From positions 204,340 to 268,339 of the forward strand of contig NZ_BMTL01000004.1 in NCBI RefSeq assembly GCF_014649655.1: a stretch of DNA of 64,000 bases, in the 5' to 3' direction. A program made the position numbers and the translations under genes. The notes below the pieces were generated by a model, which worked only from the letters and a program-made list of their open reading frames with translations, did not search any database and was not told where the DNA came from. Positions 47,873-56,777 of the stretch are shown here, one piece after another. Positions within the stretch are counted from its first letter, which is position 1; each line of letters opens with the position of its first letter. The DNA comes from Streptomyces humidus (lineage in GTDB: Bacteria; Actinomycetota; Actinomycetes; Streptomycetales; Streptomycetaceae).

Positions 47873-48725
47873 GCAGCCGCTCGATGACGACGGCGACCCC
47901 GTCCTCGTTGTTGGCGGCCGTCCGGCCGGAGGCCGCGGCGAGGACGTCCGGGTGGGCGTTGCCCATGGCGTACGACCGGCCGGCCCAGGTGAGCATCTCG
48001 ACGTCGTTCGGCATGTCCCCGAACGCGACGACCTCCTCATGGGAGATGCCGCGCTCCGCACAGCACAGCGCGAGCGTGCTGGCCTTGGAGACGTCAGGGC
48101 CGCTGATCTCCAGCAGGGCGCTGGGGCTGGAACGGGTGACGTTGGCGCGGTCGCCGATGGCCAGTCGGGCCAGGGTGAGGAAGGCGTCGGGGTCGATCGT
48201 GGGGTGGAACGCGAGGATCTTCAGCACCGGCTCGTCGGCCCCGGGGGCGTCCGACGCCAGCAGCCGCTCGGCCGGCGCGAGGTGGTCGGGTATCTCCATG
48301 TGCATCTTCGGGTACTCCGGCTCCTGGTAGAAGCCGTAGGTCTGCTCGATGGCGTACATGGTCCCCGGCGCGGCCTCCCGCAGCAGCCCCACGGCGTCCA
48401 GTGCGTTCTCCCGCGCCAGCTCGCGCACCTTCACGAACCGGTGGGCTCCGGCGCCGCCGTGCAGGTCGACCACGGCGGCGCCGTTGCCGCAGATCGCCAG
48501 ACCGTGTCCGTGGACGTGGTCGCTGACGACGTCCATCCAGCGGGCCGGCCGACCGGTGACGAAGAAGACCTCGATGCCCGCTTCCTCGGCTGCGGCGAGC
48601 GCGGCGACCGTGCGGTCGGACACCGACTTGTCGTCGCGCAGCAGAGTGCCGTCGAGATCGGTGGCGATCAGCCGCGGCGGGAGAGCTTCGGCCGGGGTCA
48701 CGGGCTGTCGAGTCGCTGAGGTCAC
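47856..48725 (-). CDS. HAD-family phosphatase (Cof type), copy 1
   Basis: 289 residues from the GTG at 48725; an ATG at 48743 adds six. Motif I is [20 protein letters not shown] with nucleophile Asp, [10 protein letters not shown] is motif II, and [18 protein letters not shown] is motif IV (GDxxND), with Lys at DVSKASTL. The type IIB cap domain lies between. Members dephosphorylate sugar phosphates, flavin or PLP-related substrates. It overlaps the convergent cydCD 3' end by 17 bases. A paralogue is at 58400-59218. Confidence 0.9.
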   Translation of the reverse strand: MTSATRQPVTPAEALPPRLIATDLDGTLLRDDKSVSDRTVAALAAAEEAGIEVFFVTGRPARWMDVVSDHVHGHGLAICGNGAAVVDLHGGAGAHRFVKVRELARENALDAVGLLREAAPGTMYAIEQTYGFYQEPEYPKMHMEIPDHLAPAERLLASDAPGADEPVLKILAFHPTIDPDAFLTLARLAIGDRANVTRSSPSALLEISGPDVSKASTLALCCAERGISHEEVVAFGDMPNDVEMLTWAGRSYAMGNAHPDVLAAASGRTAANNEDGVAVVIERLLTERV

Positions 48726-48819
48726 CGGGTCATTCTCGCGCATCCGCCCGTACGGCCGTGCGAGAGCCCGCCCACATGAGGCCAGGGCGGGATGCCGCCG
48801 GTTCGGACGCCGGGGGTCG

Positions 48820-49710
48820 TCACAGCTGCGCCGGGGCCTCCGTGGCGATCCGCTCGAAGACCTTCTCGTCGGCGGCGAAGTCGGAGTCCGGGATGGGCCA
48901 GTGGACCACGAGCTCCGTGAAACCGAGTTCCCGGTGCCGGCCTGCGAAGTCGACGAAGGCGTCCAGGGATTCCAGCGGTCGGCCGCGGTCCGGGGTGAAC
49001 CCGGTGAGCAGGATCTTGTCCAGCTCCGCCACCTCCCGTCCGCGAGCGGCGCAGGCGTCGGCGAGCTTCTCGGCCTGGTCGCGAAGCGCCCGCACCGACT
49101 GCTCGGGCGTGCCGTCCTCGTACAGCCTGGGGTCGCCGGTGGTCACCCAGCCCTGTCCGTACCGGGCGGCGAGCCGCAGCCCGCGCGGTCCCGTCGCGGC
49201 GATCGCGAAGGGCAGCCGGGGGCGCTGGAGGCAGCCGGGAATGTTGCGTGCCTCGTGCGCCGAGTAGTGGTCGCCCTCGTAGGACACCGCGTCCTCGGTG
49301 AGCAGCCGGTCGAGCAGCGGCACGAACTCGCCGAGCCGGTCGGCCCGCTCGCGCGGGGTCCACGGTTCCTGGCCGAGGGCGGTGGCGTCGAAGCCGGTGC
49401 CTCCGGCACCGATGCCCAGGGTCATCCGGCCGCCCGAGATGTCGTCCAGGGAGATCAGTTCCTTGGCGAGGGTCACCGGGTGCCGGAAGTTAGGGGAGGT
49501 GACAAGCGTGCCCAATCGCATACGTTGCGTGACGACCGCCGCCGCGGTCAGGGTGGGAACCGCCCCGAACCACGGCCCGTCCCGGAAGCTGCGCCAGGAC
49601 AGGTGGTCGTAGGTATAGGCGGCGTGAAACCCGAGGTCCTCGGCGCGCCGCCAGATCTGTTGTCCCTCGCTCCAGTGATGGATGGGAAGGATCACGGTGC
49701 TCAGTCGCAT
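48820..49710 (-). CDS. LLM-class F420-dependent oxidoreductase
   Basis: 296 residues. The luciferase-like barrel is indicated by [52 protein letters not shown] and [20 protein letters not shown]. Actinobacterial proteins of this type mostly use coenzyme F420, some FMN; the cofactor cannot be fixed by eye. The ATG at 49710 is well placed. It lies upstream of the HAD gene on the same strand, about 95 bases apart. Confidence 0.87.
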   Translation of the reverse strand: MRLSTVILPIHHWSEGQQIWRRAEDLGFHAAYTYDHLSWRSFRDGPWFGAVPTLTAAAVVTQRMRLGTLVTSPNFRHPVTLAKELISLDDISGGRMTLGIGAGGTGFDATALGQEPWTPRERADRLGEFVPLLDRLLTEDAVSYEGDHYSAHEARNIPGCLQRPRLPFAIAATGPRGLRLAARYGQGWVTTGDPRLYEDGTPEQSVRALRDQAEKLADACAARGREVAELDKILLTGFTPDRGRPLESLDAFVDFAGRHRELGFTELVVHWPIPDSDFAADEKVFERIATEAPAQL

Positions 49711-49820
49711 GACTGCGACCCTATGCTTCCGGGACCGCGAGCGACCGGGGAGGCATACCTCGACGGCTGGGGTCGCGTCGGTACGCGTCGCGTATGTCTC
49801 CGGAGCGGTGCCAGGGCCCT

Positions 49821-50106
49821 TCAGCTCTCGCGGGAGTGTGCGAAGACGCGGCGCGCCCCCGTTCCCGGGTCCGGTCCGCTTCCCCTGGGGGGCGGGGCAC
49901 GCTCACGCCGGGTCGTCCGGCGGGTTTCGGCGTACGCCTCGTGCGGCAGTGTCGCGTCCGGGTCGGTGGCGGCGCCCACTCCGGCGGCGGTGTGCCGGGA
50001 GTCCGTCGGCCCCGGTGTCGTGGGTCACCTCGAGCTCGCGCGCGTTCTCGGCGGCGAGGGCACGAAGGGCGGCGACGGCCTCTTGGGCGGCCGGGAGGCG
50101 AGTCAT
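49821..50106 (-). pseudogene. Possible small gene broken by a single-base frameshift
   Basis: From the ATG at 50106 the frame reads [20 protein letters not shown], then ENARELEV, with strong third-position G/C. After about 40 codons the codon pattern moves to the +1 frame ([20 protein letters not shown]), which ends in TGA at 49821-49823. The total length, 286 bases, is one more than a multiple of three. Joined, it would be about 95 residues. A sequencing error or real decay are both possible; the family is not recognised. Coding status is not certain. Confidence 0.35.
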
Positions 50107-50162
50107 GGCGGTGACCATCCCGAACCTGGACTCGCCTCGTCGACGCGGGCCGGTGACTCGGC

Positions 50163-50726
50163 TCAGTGCCGCTCGGGGAACCGCAGGTACTGCGGAGGCA
50201 CGGCTTTCGTCAGCCACACCTCGTTGGCGCTGACGTGGAAGACATGGCCGTCGCGGTGCATGGCACCCGCGTCGACCGAGAGCACCACGGGGCGTCCTCG
50301 GCGGGCGCCGACGCGGGTCGCGGTCTCCCGGTCGGCGGAAAGGTGCACGTCGTGCCGGTTCATCGGGCGCAGCCCCTCGGCCCGGATCGCGTCCAGACAA
50401 CGGCCCACCGTCCCGTGGTACAGGTACGGCGGAGGGGTCGCCGGGGGCAGCCCGAGGTCGACCTCGACGCTGTGGCCCTGGCTGGCGCGGATCCGCGTGC
50501 CCTCGATCGCGAAGCGCTTCTTGTCGTTGGCGGCGACGACATGGTTCAGTTCGTCGCGGGTGAAGCGGAAGCCATGGGCGGCGCACGCCGCGATCAGTTC
50601 GTCGATCTCGACCCAGCCGGCCTCGTCGAGGGTGAGGCCGATGCGTTCGGGCTGGTGTCGCAGGTGCTTCGAGAGGTACTTCGACACCTTCACGGTGCGT
50701 CTCGCGGCACTGTCCTTCTCGTTCAT
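50163..50726 (-). CDS. kptA: RNA 2'-phosphotransferase (Tpt1/KptA family)
   Basis: 187 residues. Opens [19 protein letters not shown] with the Arg-His pair, then [17 protein letters not shown] (near 80), [12 protein letters not shown] (near 102) and [18 protein letters not shown]. These match the KptA family, which transfers a 2'-phosphate from RNA to NAD+, making ADP-ribose 1'',2''-cyclic phosphate. In yeast the substrate comes from tRNA splicing; the bacterial substrate is unclear. The ATG at 50726 is clear. It stands alone, next to a DnaA-box group. Confidence 0.92.
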   Translation of the reverse strand: MNEKDSAARRTVKVSKYLSKHLRHQPERIGLTLDEAGWVEIDELIAACAAHGFRFTRDELNHVVAANDKKRFAIEGTRIRASQGHSVEVDLGLPPATPPPYLYHGTVGRCLDAIRAEGLRPMNRHDVHLSADRETATRVGARRGRPVVLSVDAGAMHRDGHVFHVSANEVWLTKAVPPQYLRFPERH

Positions 50727-50782
50727 CCGCTCAGCATGGCGCGAGAGACGCGGATCACGCATTTTGTTTTGCAGCTGAGGTT

Positions 50783-50836
50783 TGATCCACAAGCAACTAA
50801 GGTTATCCACAGGCTATTTGGCGATTCTGTGGACAA
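50783..50836. promoter_or_regulatory. DnaA-box group upstream of kptA
   Basis: TTATCCACA at 50803-50811 (+) and TTGTCCACA at 50828-50836 (-) are perfect. TGATCCACA at 50783-50791 has one mismatch. The boxes are 20-25 bp apart in a locally AT-richer stretch. Confidence 0.7.
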
Positions 50837-50939
50837 CCAAGCAACTCTGCGCGGGCGTTCATCAATGCCCTTTGCCTAGCGATGCCTTGATGACTGATCT
50901 TCCAACATTCAGAGGGGCAGATCGCGTTGGGCCATCCGC

Positions 50940-51396
50940 GTGCCAGAGGTGACGGTGTGCTCCACGCTGACCAGCCTGCCCGCGGACCGCGTTGCCTCGG
51001 CGGGAATCGCCACGGAACACGTCGTGGCACGAGGGACGCCGGACCGCCGGAGTGGAGACGCCTGCACCGACGCGGGATGACGAACCGCCGCATGACACGG
51101 GCCGGTTCGGCCTCTTCGGTCCGCCGGGCGAGCGGACGCGGCCGACGTCCGAGCGGGGCCTCGTCGGTGTCGGTCGGCCGGTGTGGACCGTCGAGGTGGC
51201 GGGTGCAGACGTGCTCGCTGCTGAACTCCGGCAAACAGAAGGCCAAGTGCGCTACCTGGTAGCTCAACTTCCGCGGATGCACGAGGCGGAAGGGGGGCAC
51301 CGGAGAGATGCGCGAGCACCTCGATGCGGAACGCGGCCGGGGCGACGCGTAGGAGGTCAACTCGCCGTCAACGCAACCCTCGTGCCCCCGCCCTAG
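50940..51396 (+). pseudogene. Possible decayed or frameshifted gene
   Basis: From the GTG at 50940 to TGA at 51080 the frame has strong coding-like third positions (TVCSTLTSLPADRVASAGIA). From about 51090 to 51260 a different frame takes over (GRFGLFGPPGERTRPTSERG, WTVEVAGADVLAAELRQTEG) and ends at 51396. This looks like one coding region with a shift near 51075. There is no good ribosome site and I do not recognise the product. The rest of the gap up to 51562 is Pro/Ala-coding repeat-like DNA without a clear gene. Confidence 0.3.
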
Positions 51397-51562
51397 TCGG
51401 CAGGCCCGCCCAAGCCCGCACCGGAGCCCGACTCCGCCCCTCTGCCCAAGCACTGCCCAGCACTGCCCAAGCCCGTACCGGATCCCGAGTCCGCACGCCC
51501 GTCCAAGCCCGCACCCGGACCCGAGCCCGCGCCGGTGGGGCGCGGGCGGCCGGCCGGGCGGC

Positions 51563-53383
51563 TCACAGCGGCGGGCCCACCCGCGCCAGCGCCCTCAACG
51601 CCCTTGGCAGGAAACGCGACAGGGCGTAGGAGACCTTCGCCTCCGGAGTGACCGGAACCATCGCCTCATCGAGCAGCACCGCCCGCAGGATCGCGTCCGC
51701 GACCTTCTCCGGCGGGTAGTTGCGCAGCCTGTACGCGCGCGTGGATCGCTTCTGACGGCGTCGTTGCTCCTCGGCGTCCACCCCCACGAAGGTCGCCGTG
51801 TCGGTGATGTTCGTGTTCACCAGGCCCGGGCATACCGCCGAGACGCCGATGCCCCGCCCGGCCAGTTCCGCGCGCAGGCACGCGCTCAGCATCAGGACCG
51901 CCGCCTTGGAGGTGCTGTAGGCGGGGAGCGCCTTGGAGGGCTGGTAGGCGGCAGCCGAGGCCGTGTTGACGATATGGCCCCCCTGCCCGCGCTCGGCCAT
52001 CTGCCGGCCGAACAGACGGCACCCGTGGATGACGCCCCACAGGTTGACGTCCAGGACCTTGCGCCAGTCGTCGGACGTCGTGTCGAAGAAGGAGCCCGAA
52101 AGCCCGATGCCCGCGTTGTTCACCAGCACGTCCAGCACGCCGTGTTCGGCGTGCACCTTCGCCGCGAGCTTCTCCATCGCCTGCTCGTCGGAGACGTCCA
52201 CCGTCTCCGCCCAGGCGCCGGGCGCGCCGCTCAGCCGGGACAGCTCGGCCGTCCGCGCGGCCGCGTCCGCGTCCCGGTCGACGGCGATCACGCGCGCGCC
52301 GGCCTCGGCGAACGCGAACGCCGTGGCCCGCCCGATGCCGCTGCCCGCGCCGGTGACCAGCACCAGCCGGCCGCCGAAGCGCTCGGCGTACCGGCCGGTG
52401 GCAGCAGGCTTGCGCACGGGCTCGCCGCCTTCCTCCCGGGCCTGCCCGGCCGCCTCGCCCGCCTCGCCCGCCCGTTCCCGCTCCACCGACGTGACGAAGT
52501 CGTCGATCCAGGAGGCGACCTGGTCAGGGCGGGTGCGCGGGATCCAGTGCCCGGCCGCGAGCGTGCGCCGGGTCAGCCTCGGGACCCACTCCTCCAGTTC
52601 GTCGTACAGCCGCTCCGAGAGGAACCTGTCCTCCAGGGGCGTGATGAGCTGCACGGGCGCGTGCGCGAACGCGTCCGGTCGAGGGCGGCGCAGCCGGCTC
52701 CGCACGTTGTCGCGGTAAAGCCACGCTCCGTGGGCGGCGTCCGACGGCAGCGACGGTGTCGGGTACGCCCCCGCGGGGACCTTCTCGATCCGCCGCAGGA
52801 TGCCCGGCCAGTGCCTGCCGAGCGGGCCCCGCCAGGCCAGTTCGGGCAGCGCGGGGGTGTGCAGCAGGTACACGTACCAGGACTTCGCGCCCTGGCCGAG
52901 GAGCTGGCCGGCCCGGCGCGGAGTCGGCCGTTTCAGGCGCTTGTCGATCCAGTGGCCGAAGTGGTCGAGGCACGGGCCGGACATCGAAGTGAAGGACGCG
53001 ACCCGGCCCTCGGTGCGCCGCACCGTGACGAACTCCCACGCCTGCACCGAACCCCAGTCGTGCCCCACCAGGTGCACCGGCCGGTCCGGGCTGACCGCGT
53101 CCGCCACCGCCAGGAAGTCGTCGGTCAGCTTCTCCAGGGTGAACCCGCCCCGCAGCGGCTCGGGCGTGCCGGAACGGCCGTGGCCCCGGACGTCGTAGAG
53201 CACCACGTGCAGCCCGCAGCGGTCGGCCAGCCGTGTCGCGACCTCGGACCAGACCTCCTTGCTGTCCGGATAGCCGTGCACCAGGACGACCGTCGGCCGG
53301 CTCGGATCGCCCAGCTCGGCCACGCACAACTCGATCCCACCGGTTCGTACCCGGCGCTCACGCGCTCCTTGCGGCAACGTCAT
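51563..53383 (-). CDS. EphD-like fusion: alpha/beta hydrolase plus short-chain dehydrogenase
   Basis: 606 residues, two domains. Residues 1-290 form an epoxide-hydrolase-like alpha/beta hydrolase: VVLVHGYPDSKEVW, YDVRGHGRS, and the nucleophile in LVGHDWGSVQAW (Asp, as in epoxide hydrolases), His near AAGHWIPRT. Residues 335-606 form a short-chain dehydrogenase: VLVTGAGSGIGRATA (NAD(P) loop), VNNAGIG, and the catalytic Y-S-T-S-K. This matches EphD of mycobacteria (Rv2214c), there linked to lipid epoxide processing. It suggests hydrolysis then oxidation or reduction of a lipid-like substrate. A 38-codon frame overlaps its start. Confidence 0.9.
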   Translation of the reverse strand: MTLPQGARERRVRTGGIELCVAELGDPSRPTVVLVHGYPDSKEVWSEVATRLADRCGLHVVLYDVRGHGRSGTPEPLRGGFTLEKLTDDFLAVADAVSPDRPVHLVGHDWGSVQAWEFVTVRRTEGRVASFTSMSGPCLDHFGHWIDKRLKRPTPRRAGQLLGQGAKSWYVYLLHTPALPELAWRGPLGRHWPGILRRIEKVPAGAYPTPSLPSDAAHGAWLYRDNVRSRLRRPRPDAFAHAPVQLITPLEDRFLSERLYDELEEWVPRLTRRTLAAGHWIPRTRPDQVASWIDDFVTSVERERAGEAGEAAGQAREEGGEPVRKPAATGRYAERFGGRLVLVTGAGSGIGRATAFAFAEAGARVIAVDRDADAAARTAELSRLSGAPGAWAETVDVSDEQAMEKLAAKVHAEHGVLDVLVNNAGIGLSGSFFDTTSDDWRKVLDVNLWGVIHGCRLFGRQMAERGQGGHIVNTASAAAYQPSKALPAYSTSKAAVLMLSACLRAELAGRGIGVSAVCPGLVNTNITDTATFVGVDAEEQRRRQKRSTRAYRLRNYPPEKVADAILRAVLLDEAMVPVTPEAKVSYALSRFLPRALRALARVGPPL

Positions 53384-53496
53384 CTGCCCTCCACCTCGTG
53401 CTCCAGCATTCCCTTCACCCTCCCCTCCGCCCGGCGCCGCACGTGCGGCAGGTCGTCGTCGAGCCAGAAGGCGCTCCCGGGGGCCACCCGGGTCAC
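53380..53496 (-). CDS. Short reading frame coupled to the EphD-like gene
   Basis: 38 codons from the GTG at 53496; the TGA overlaps the EphD-like ATG (ATGA). It reads TRVAPGSAFWLDDDLPHVRR, then RAEGRVKGMLEHEVEGR, with a G/C-rich third position. It may be the C-terminal end of a lost larger gene that formerly preceded ephD, or a short leader. Its start has no good ribosome site. Low confidence. Confidence 0.35.
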   Translation of the reverse strand: MTRVAPGSAFWLDDDLPHVRRRAEGRVKGMLEHEVEGR

Positions 53497-53983
53497 CCCG
53501 GTCGCATGACGGCGGCGACGGCCCGCCCGCCCGCGCAGGCCGGCCGCTGCACCTGCCGGAACCCCGCGCGGTTCGGCGGAGAGCTCGCGGCTCGTCGACG
53601 GCGTCGCGGACGTCGCGGCGCCGATGTCGGCACCGTCGATGCCGTCGTCATGTCATCCTGTGCCGCCTGTGCCGCCTGTGCCGCCTGTGCCGCCTGTGCC
53701 GTCCGTGTGCGCCTGTGCCGTCCGTGTGCCCGTGCCGAACGCCTTGCGGGCCTGTCGACCGCGCTACGCGTCCGTGACGTGGCATCACCGAATGTGACAG
53801 TTGTTAGAGACGACGTCAACAGGACGAGGGGCCACCTGTGGAGAACATGCCCGCGGCCCCTCGGACCCGTAGATCTCAGGCAGGGCATCCCCTACGTGCC
53901 CGTACATCTGAGGTCTGAGGCGAAGACGGCTCTGAGGTCTGATGATTTTCGTGGCGTGCGTCACTAATTTTGAGGGCGTGACT
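53497..53983. other. Intergenic region with a 9-bp tandem repeat
   Basis: About 490 bases between the divergent EphD-like and ABC genes. CCTGTGCCG is repeated five times in tandem at 53657-53701, with looser copies to about 53735. Lower-GC DNA at 53930-53975 probably holds the ABC promoter. No gene is convincing. Confidence 0.55.
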
Positions 53984-54961
53984 GTGATCGCGACCGAAAG
54001 CCTGAGCAAGCGGTTCCCCCGGGTGACCGCTCTTGACCGGCTCTCCGTGGACGTCGGACCCGGTGTGACCGGGCTCGTCGGAGCCAACGGGGCCGGCAAG
54101 TCCACACTGATCAAGATCCTGCTGGGTCTGTCGCCCGCCTCCGAGGGCCGAGCCGAGGTGCTCGGCCTCGACGTCGCGAGCAAGGGCGCCGCCATTCGCG
54201 AGCGGGTCGGCTACATGCCGGAGCACGACTGCCTGCCGCCCGACGTCTCGGCCACCGAGTTCGTCGTGCACATGGCCCGGATGTCCGGTCTGCCGCCCAC
54301 CGCCGCGCGTGAGCGCACCGCGGACACCCTGCGCCACGTCGGCCTGTACGAGGAGCGCTACCGCCCCATCGGCGGCTACTCGACCGGCATGAAGCAGCGC
54401 GTGAAGCTCGCCCAGGCCCTCGTCCACGACCCCCAGCTGGTCTTCCTGGACGAGCCGACCAACGGCCTCGACCCGGTCGGCCGCGACGAGATGCTCGGCC
54501 TGATCCGCCGCATCCACACCGACTTCGGCATCTCGGTCCTGGTCACCTCCCACCTGCTGGGCGAACTGGAGCGCACCTGCGACCACGTCGTGGTCGTCGA
54601 TGGCGGCAAGCTTCTGCGCTCCAGCTCCACCACCGACTTCACGCAGACCACGACCACCCTCGCGATCGAGGTCACCGACACCGACGCGCATCCCGACGGC
54701 ACCCGCGCGGTGCGCGAGGCGCTCCGCGCGCGCGGTGTCGAGGTGCTCGACGCGAACAGCGCCCTGCCCGGCGCCGGTCACGTCCTGCTGCTGACCGCGC
54801 AGGGCGAGGAGACGTACGACGTCGTCCGGGACGCGGTCGCCGAACTGGGCCTGGGCCTCGTCCGCATGGAACAGCGCAGGCACCACATCTCCGAGGTCTT
54901 CACCGACAGCGACGCCGAAAACGACCAGCAGCGGAAGGAGGCCGTCGGCCATGGCAGTTGA
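53984..54961 (+). CDS. ABC transporter ATP-binding protein 1
   Basis: 325 residues from the GTG at 53984 (GAGGG seven bases upstream); a GTG at 53978 is also in frame. Walker A GANGAGKST (near 37), signature YSTGMKQR, Walker B LVFLDEPTNGLDP, and the switch His in LVTSHLLGEL. A C-terminal extension (about 225-325) is typical of DrrA/Nat-like exporter ATPases. First gene of a four-gene operon; it overlaps the next gene by 11 bases. Confidence 0.92.
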   Translation: MIATESLSKRFPRVTALDRLSVDVGPGVTGLVGANGAGKSTLIKILLGLSPASEGRAEVLGLDVASKGAAIRERVGYMPEHDCLPPDVSATEFVVHMARMSGLPPTAARERTADTLRHVGLYEERYRPIGGYSTGMKQRVKLAQALVHDPQLVFLDEPTNGLDPVGRDEMLGLIRRIHTDFGISVLVTSHLLGELERTCDHVVVVDGGKLLRSSSTTDFTQTTTTLAIEVTDTDAHPDGTRAVREALRARGVEVLDANSALPGAGHVLLLTAQGEETYDVVRDAVAELGLGLVRMEQRRHHISEVFTDSDAENDQQRKEAVGHGS

Positions 54962-55859
54962 GCACCCGGTCACCGCCCCCGCGGGAGACCAGACCCGCAT
55001 CCACAACATCGGCTACCGCAGCTACGACGGCCCCCGGCTGGGCCGCGCCTACGCCCGCCGCTCCCTCTACTCGCAGTCCCTGCGCGGCGCCTACGGCCTC
55101 GGCCGCTCGGTGAAGTCCAAGGTGCTGCCGATGCTGCTCTTCGTGGTGATGTGCGTGCCGGCGGCCATCATGGTCGCCGTCGCGGTCGCCACGAAGGCCA
55201 AGGAACTGCCGGTCGACTACACGCGTTACGCGATCATCATGCAGGCCGTCATCAGCCTCTACGTCGCCTCGCAGGCCCCCCAGTCCGTCTCGCGCGACCT
55301 GCGCTTCAAGACCGTGCCGCTGTACTTCTCGCGGCCCATCGAGACCGCGGACTACGTACGTGCCAAGCTCGCCGCGATGGCCTCCGCACTCTTCGTGCTC
55401 ACCGCGGCCCCGCTGCTCGTGCTCTATGTGGGCGCCCTGCTGGCCAAACTCGACTTCGCCGACCAGACCAAGGGATTCGGTCAGGGACTCGTCTCCGTGG
55501 CACTGCTCTCACTGCTGTTCGCCGGCATCGGCCTGGTCATCGCCTCGGTGACCCCGCGCCGCGGCTTCGGCATCGCCGCCGTCATCGCCGTGCTGACGAT
55601 CTCGTACGGCGCGGTCTCCACGCTCCAGGCCATCGCCGAGGCGCAGGACAGCGCCGGCTCCATCCCCTGGATCGGCCTGTTCTCCCCCGTCACGCTGATC
55701 GACGGCGTGCAGTCGGCGTTCCTGGGCGCCTCCTCCGCCTTCCCGGGCGGGGTCGGCCCCTCCGACGGACAGGGCGTCGTCTACGTCCTCGTCGTCCTCG
55801 GCCTGATCGGCACCGCCCACGCCCTCCTGATCCGCCGCTACCGGAAGGTGGGCCTGTGA
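54951..55859 (+). CDS. ABC transporter permease 1 (ABC-2 type)
   Basis: 302 residues. A cytoplasmic N-terminus containing IHNIGYRSYDGPRLGRAYAR is followed by six membrane segments (first about 60-80, last about 270-290). The sequence PQSVSRDLRFKTVPLYFSRP is typical of ABC-2 exporter permeases of the gliding/bacitracin type. It pairs with one or both ATPases of the operon. Substrate unknown. Its stop overlaps the next start (GTGA). Confidence 0.88.
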   Translation: MAVEHPVTAPAGDQTRIHNIGYRSYDGPRLGRAYARRSLYSQSLRGAYGLGRSVKSKVLPMLLFVVMCVPAAIMVAVAVATKAKELPVDYTRYAIIMQAVISLYVASQAPQSVSRDLRFKTVPLYFSRPIETADYVRAKLAAMASALFVLTAAPLLVLYVGALLAKLDFADQTKGFGQGLVSVALLSLLFAGIGLVIASVTPRRGFGIAAVIAVLTISYGAVSTLQAIAEAQDSAGSIPWIGLFSPVTLIDGVQSAFLGASSAFPGGVGPSDGQGVVYVLVVLGLIGTAHALLIRRYRKVGL

Positions 55860-56767
55860 CCACGCTCAGCATCGACCACGTCTCCCGCTGGTTCGGCAAC
55901 GTGGTCGCCGTCAACGACATCACCATGACCATCGGCCCCGGCGTCACCGGCCTGCTCGGCCCCAACGGCGCCGGGAAGTCCACCCTCATCAACATGATGG
56001 GCGGCTTCCTGGCCCCCTCCACCGGCACGGTCACCCTCGACGGACAGACGGTCTGGCGCAACGAGGCGATCTACCGGCAGATCGGCATCGTCCCCGAGCG
56101 CGAGGCGATGTACGACTTCCTCACCGGCCGCGAATTCGTCGTCGCCAACGCCGAGTTGCACGGTCTGGGGGCGAAGGCCGCCCAGAAGGCGCTGGCCACC
56201 GTCGAGATGGAGTACGCGCAGGACCGCAAGATCCAGACGTACTCCAAGGGCATGCGCCAGCGCGTCAAGATGGCCAGCGCTCTCGTCCACGACCCGTCGC
56301 TGCTGCTGCTCGACGAGCCCTTCAACGGCATGGACCCGCGCCAGCGCATGCAGCTCATGGACCTGTTGCGGCGTATGGGCGACGAGGGCCGCACCGTGCT
56401 GTTCTCGTCGCACATCCTCGAGGAGGTCGAGCAACTCGCCTGGCACATCGAGGTCGTCGTCGCGGGCCGGCACGCGGCCAGCGGCGACTTCCGCAAGATC
56501 CGCCGGCTGATGACCGACCGTCCGCACCGTTATCTGGTGCGCTCCAGCGACGACCGCGCCCTCGCGGCCGCGCTGATCGCCGACCCGTCGACCTCCGGCA
56601 TCGAGGTCGACCTCGCCGAGGGCGCGCTGCGTGTCCAGGCCGTCGACTTCGGCCGCTTCACGGCCCTGTTGCCGAGGGTCGCCAGGGACCACGGCATCCG
56701 GCTGCTCACGGTCTCGCCGTCCGACGAGTCCCTCGAGTCCGTCTTCTCGTATCTCGTCGCGGCGTAG
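55856..56767 (+). CDS. ABC transporter ATP-binding protein 2
   Basis: 303 residues from the GTG at 55856, overlapping the previous stop by 4 bases. Walker A GPNGAGKST, signature YSKGMRQR, Walker B LLLLDEPFNGMDP, H-loop SSHILEE. A ~90-residue C-terminal extension follows. It is related to ATPase 1 of the same operon; the operon thus encodes two ATPase-permease pairs that may form one heteromeric exporter or two. Confidence 0.92.
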   Translation: MTTLSIDHVSRWFGNVVAVNDITMTIGPGVTGLLGPNGAGKSTLINMMGGFLAPSTGTVTLDGQTVWRNEAIYRQIGIVPEREAMYDFLTGREFVVANAELHGLGAKAAQKALATVEMEYAQDRKIQTYSKGMRQRVKMASALVHDPSLLLLDEPFNGMDPRQRMQLMDLLRRMGDEGRTVLFSSHILEEVEQLAWHIEVVVAGRHAASGDFRKIRRLMTDRPHRYLVRSSDDRALAAALIADPSTSGIEVDLAEGALRVQAVDFGRFTALLPRVARDHGIRLLTVSPSDESLESVFSYLVAA

Positions 56768-56777
56768 GAGGCCCAAG

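Noticed and set aside
44873..48061. 1062-codon minus-strand frame across cydCD
   Set aside because: Antisense of a gene with clear Walker motifs; Arg/Gly/Gln-rich and motif-free.
51400..51562. Repeat-rich CCCAAGC/CCCGAG stretch before the EphD-like stop as a gene or CRISPR
   Set aside because: Short, irregular Pro/Ala-coding repeats without regular spacing or a start codon.
53876..55009. 377-codon minus-strand frame across ABC ATPase 1
   Set aside because: Antisense to a gene with complete ABC motifs; no motif of its own.
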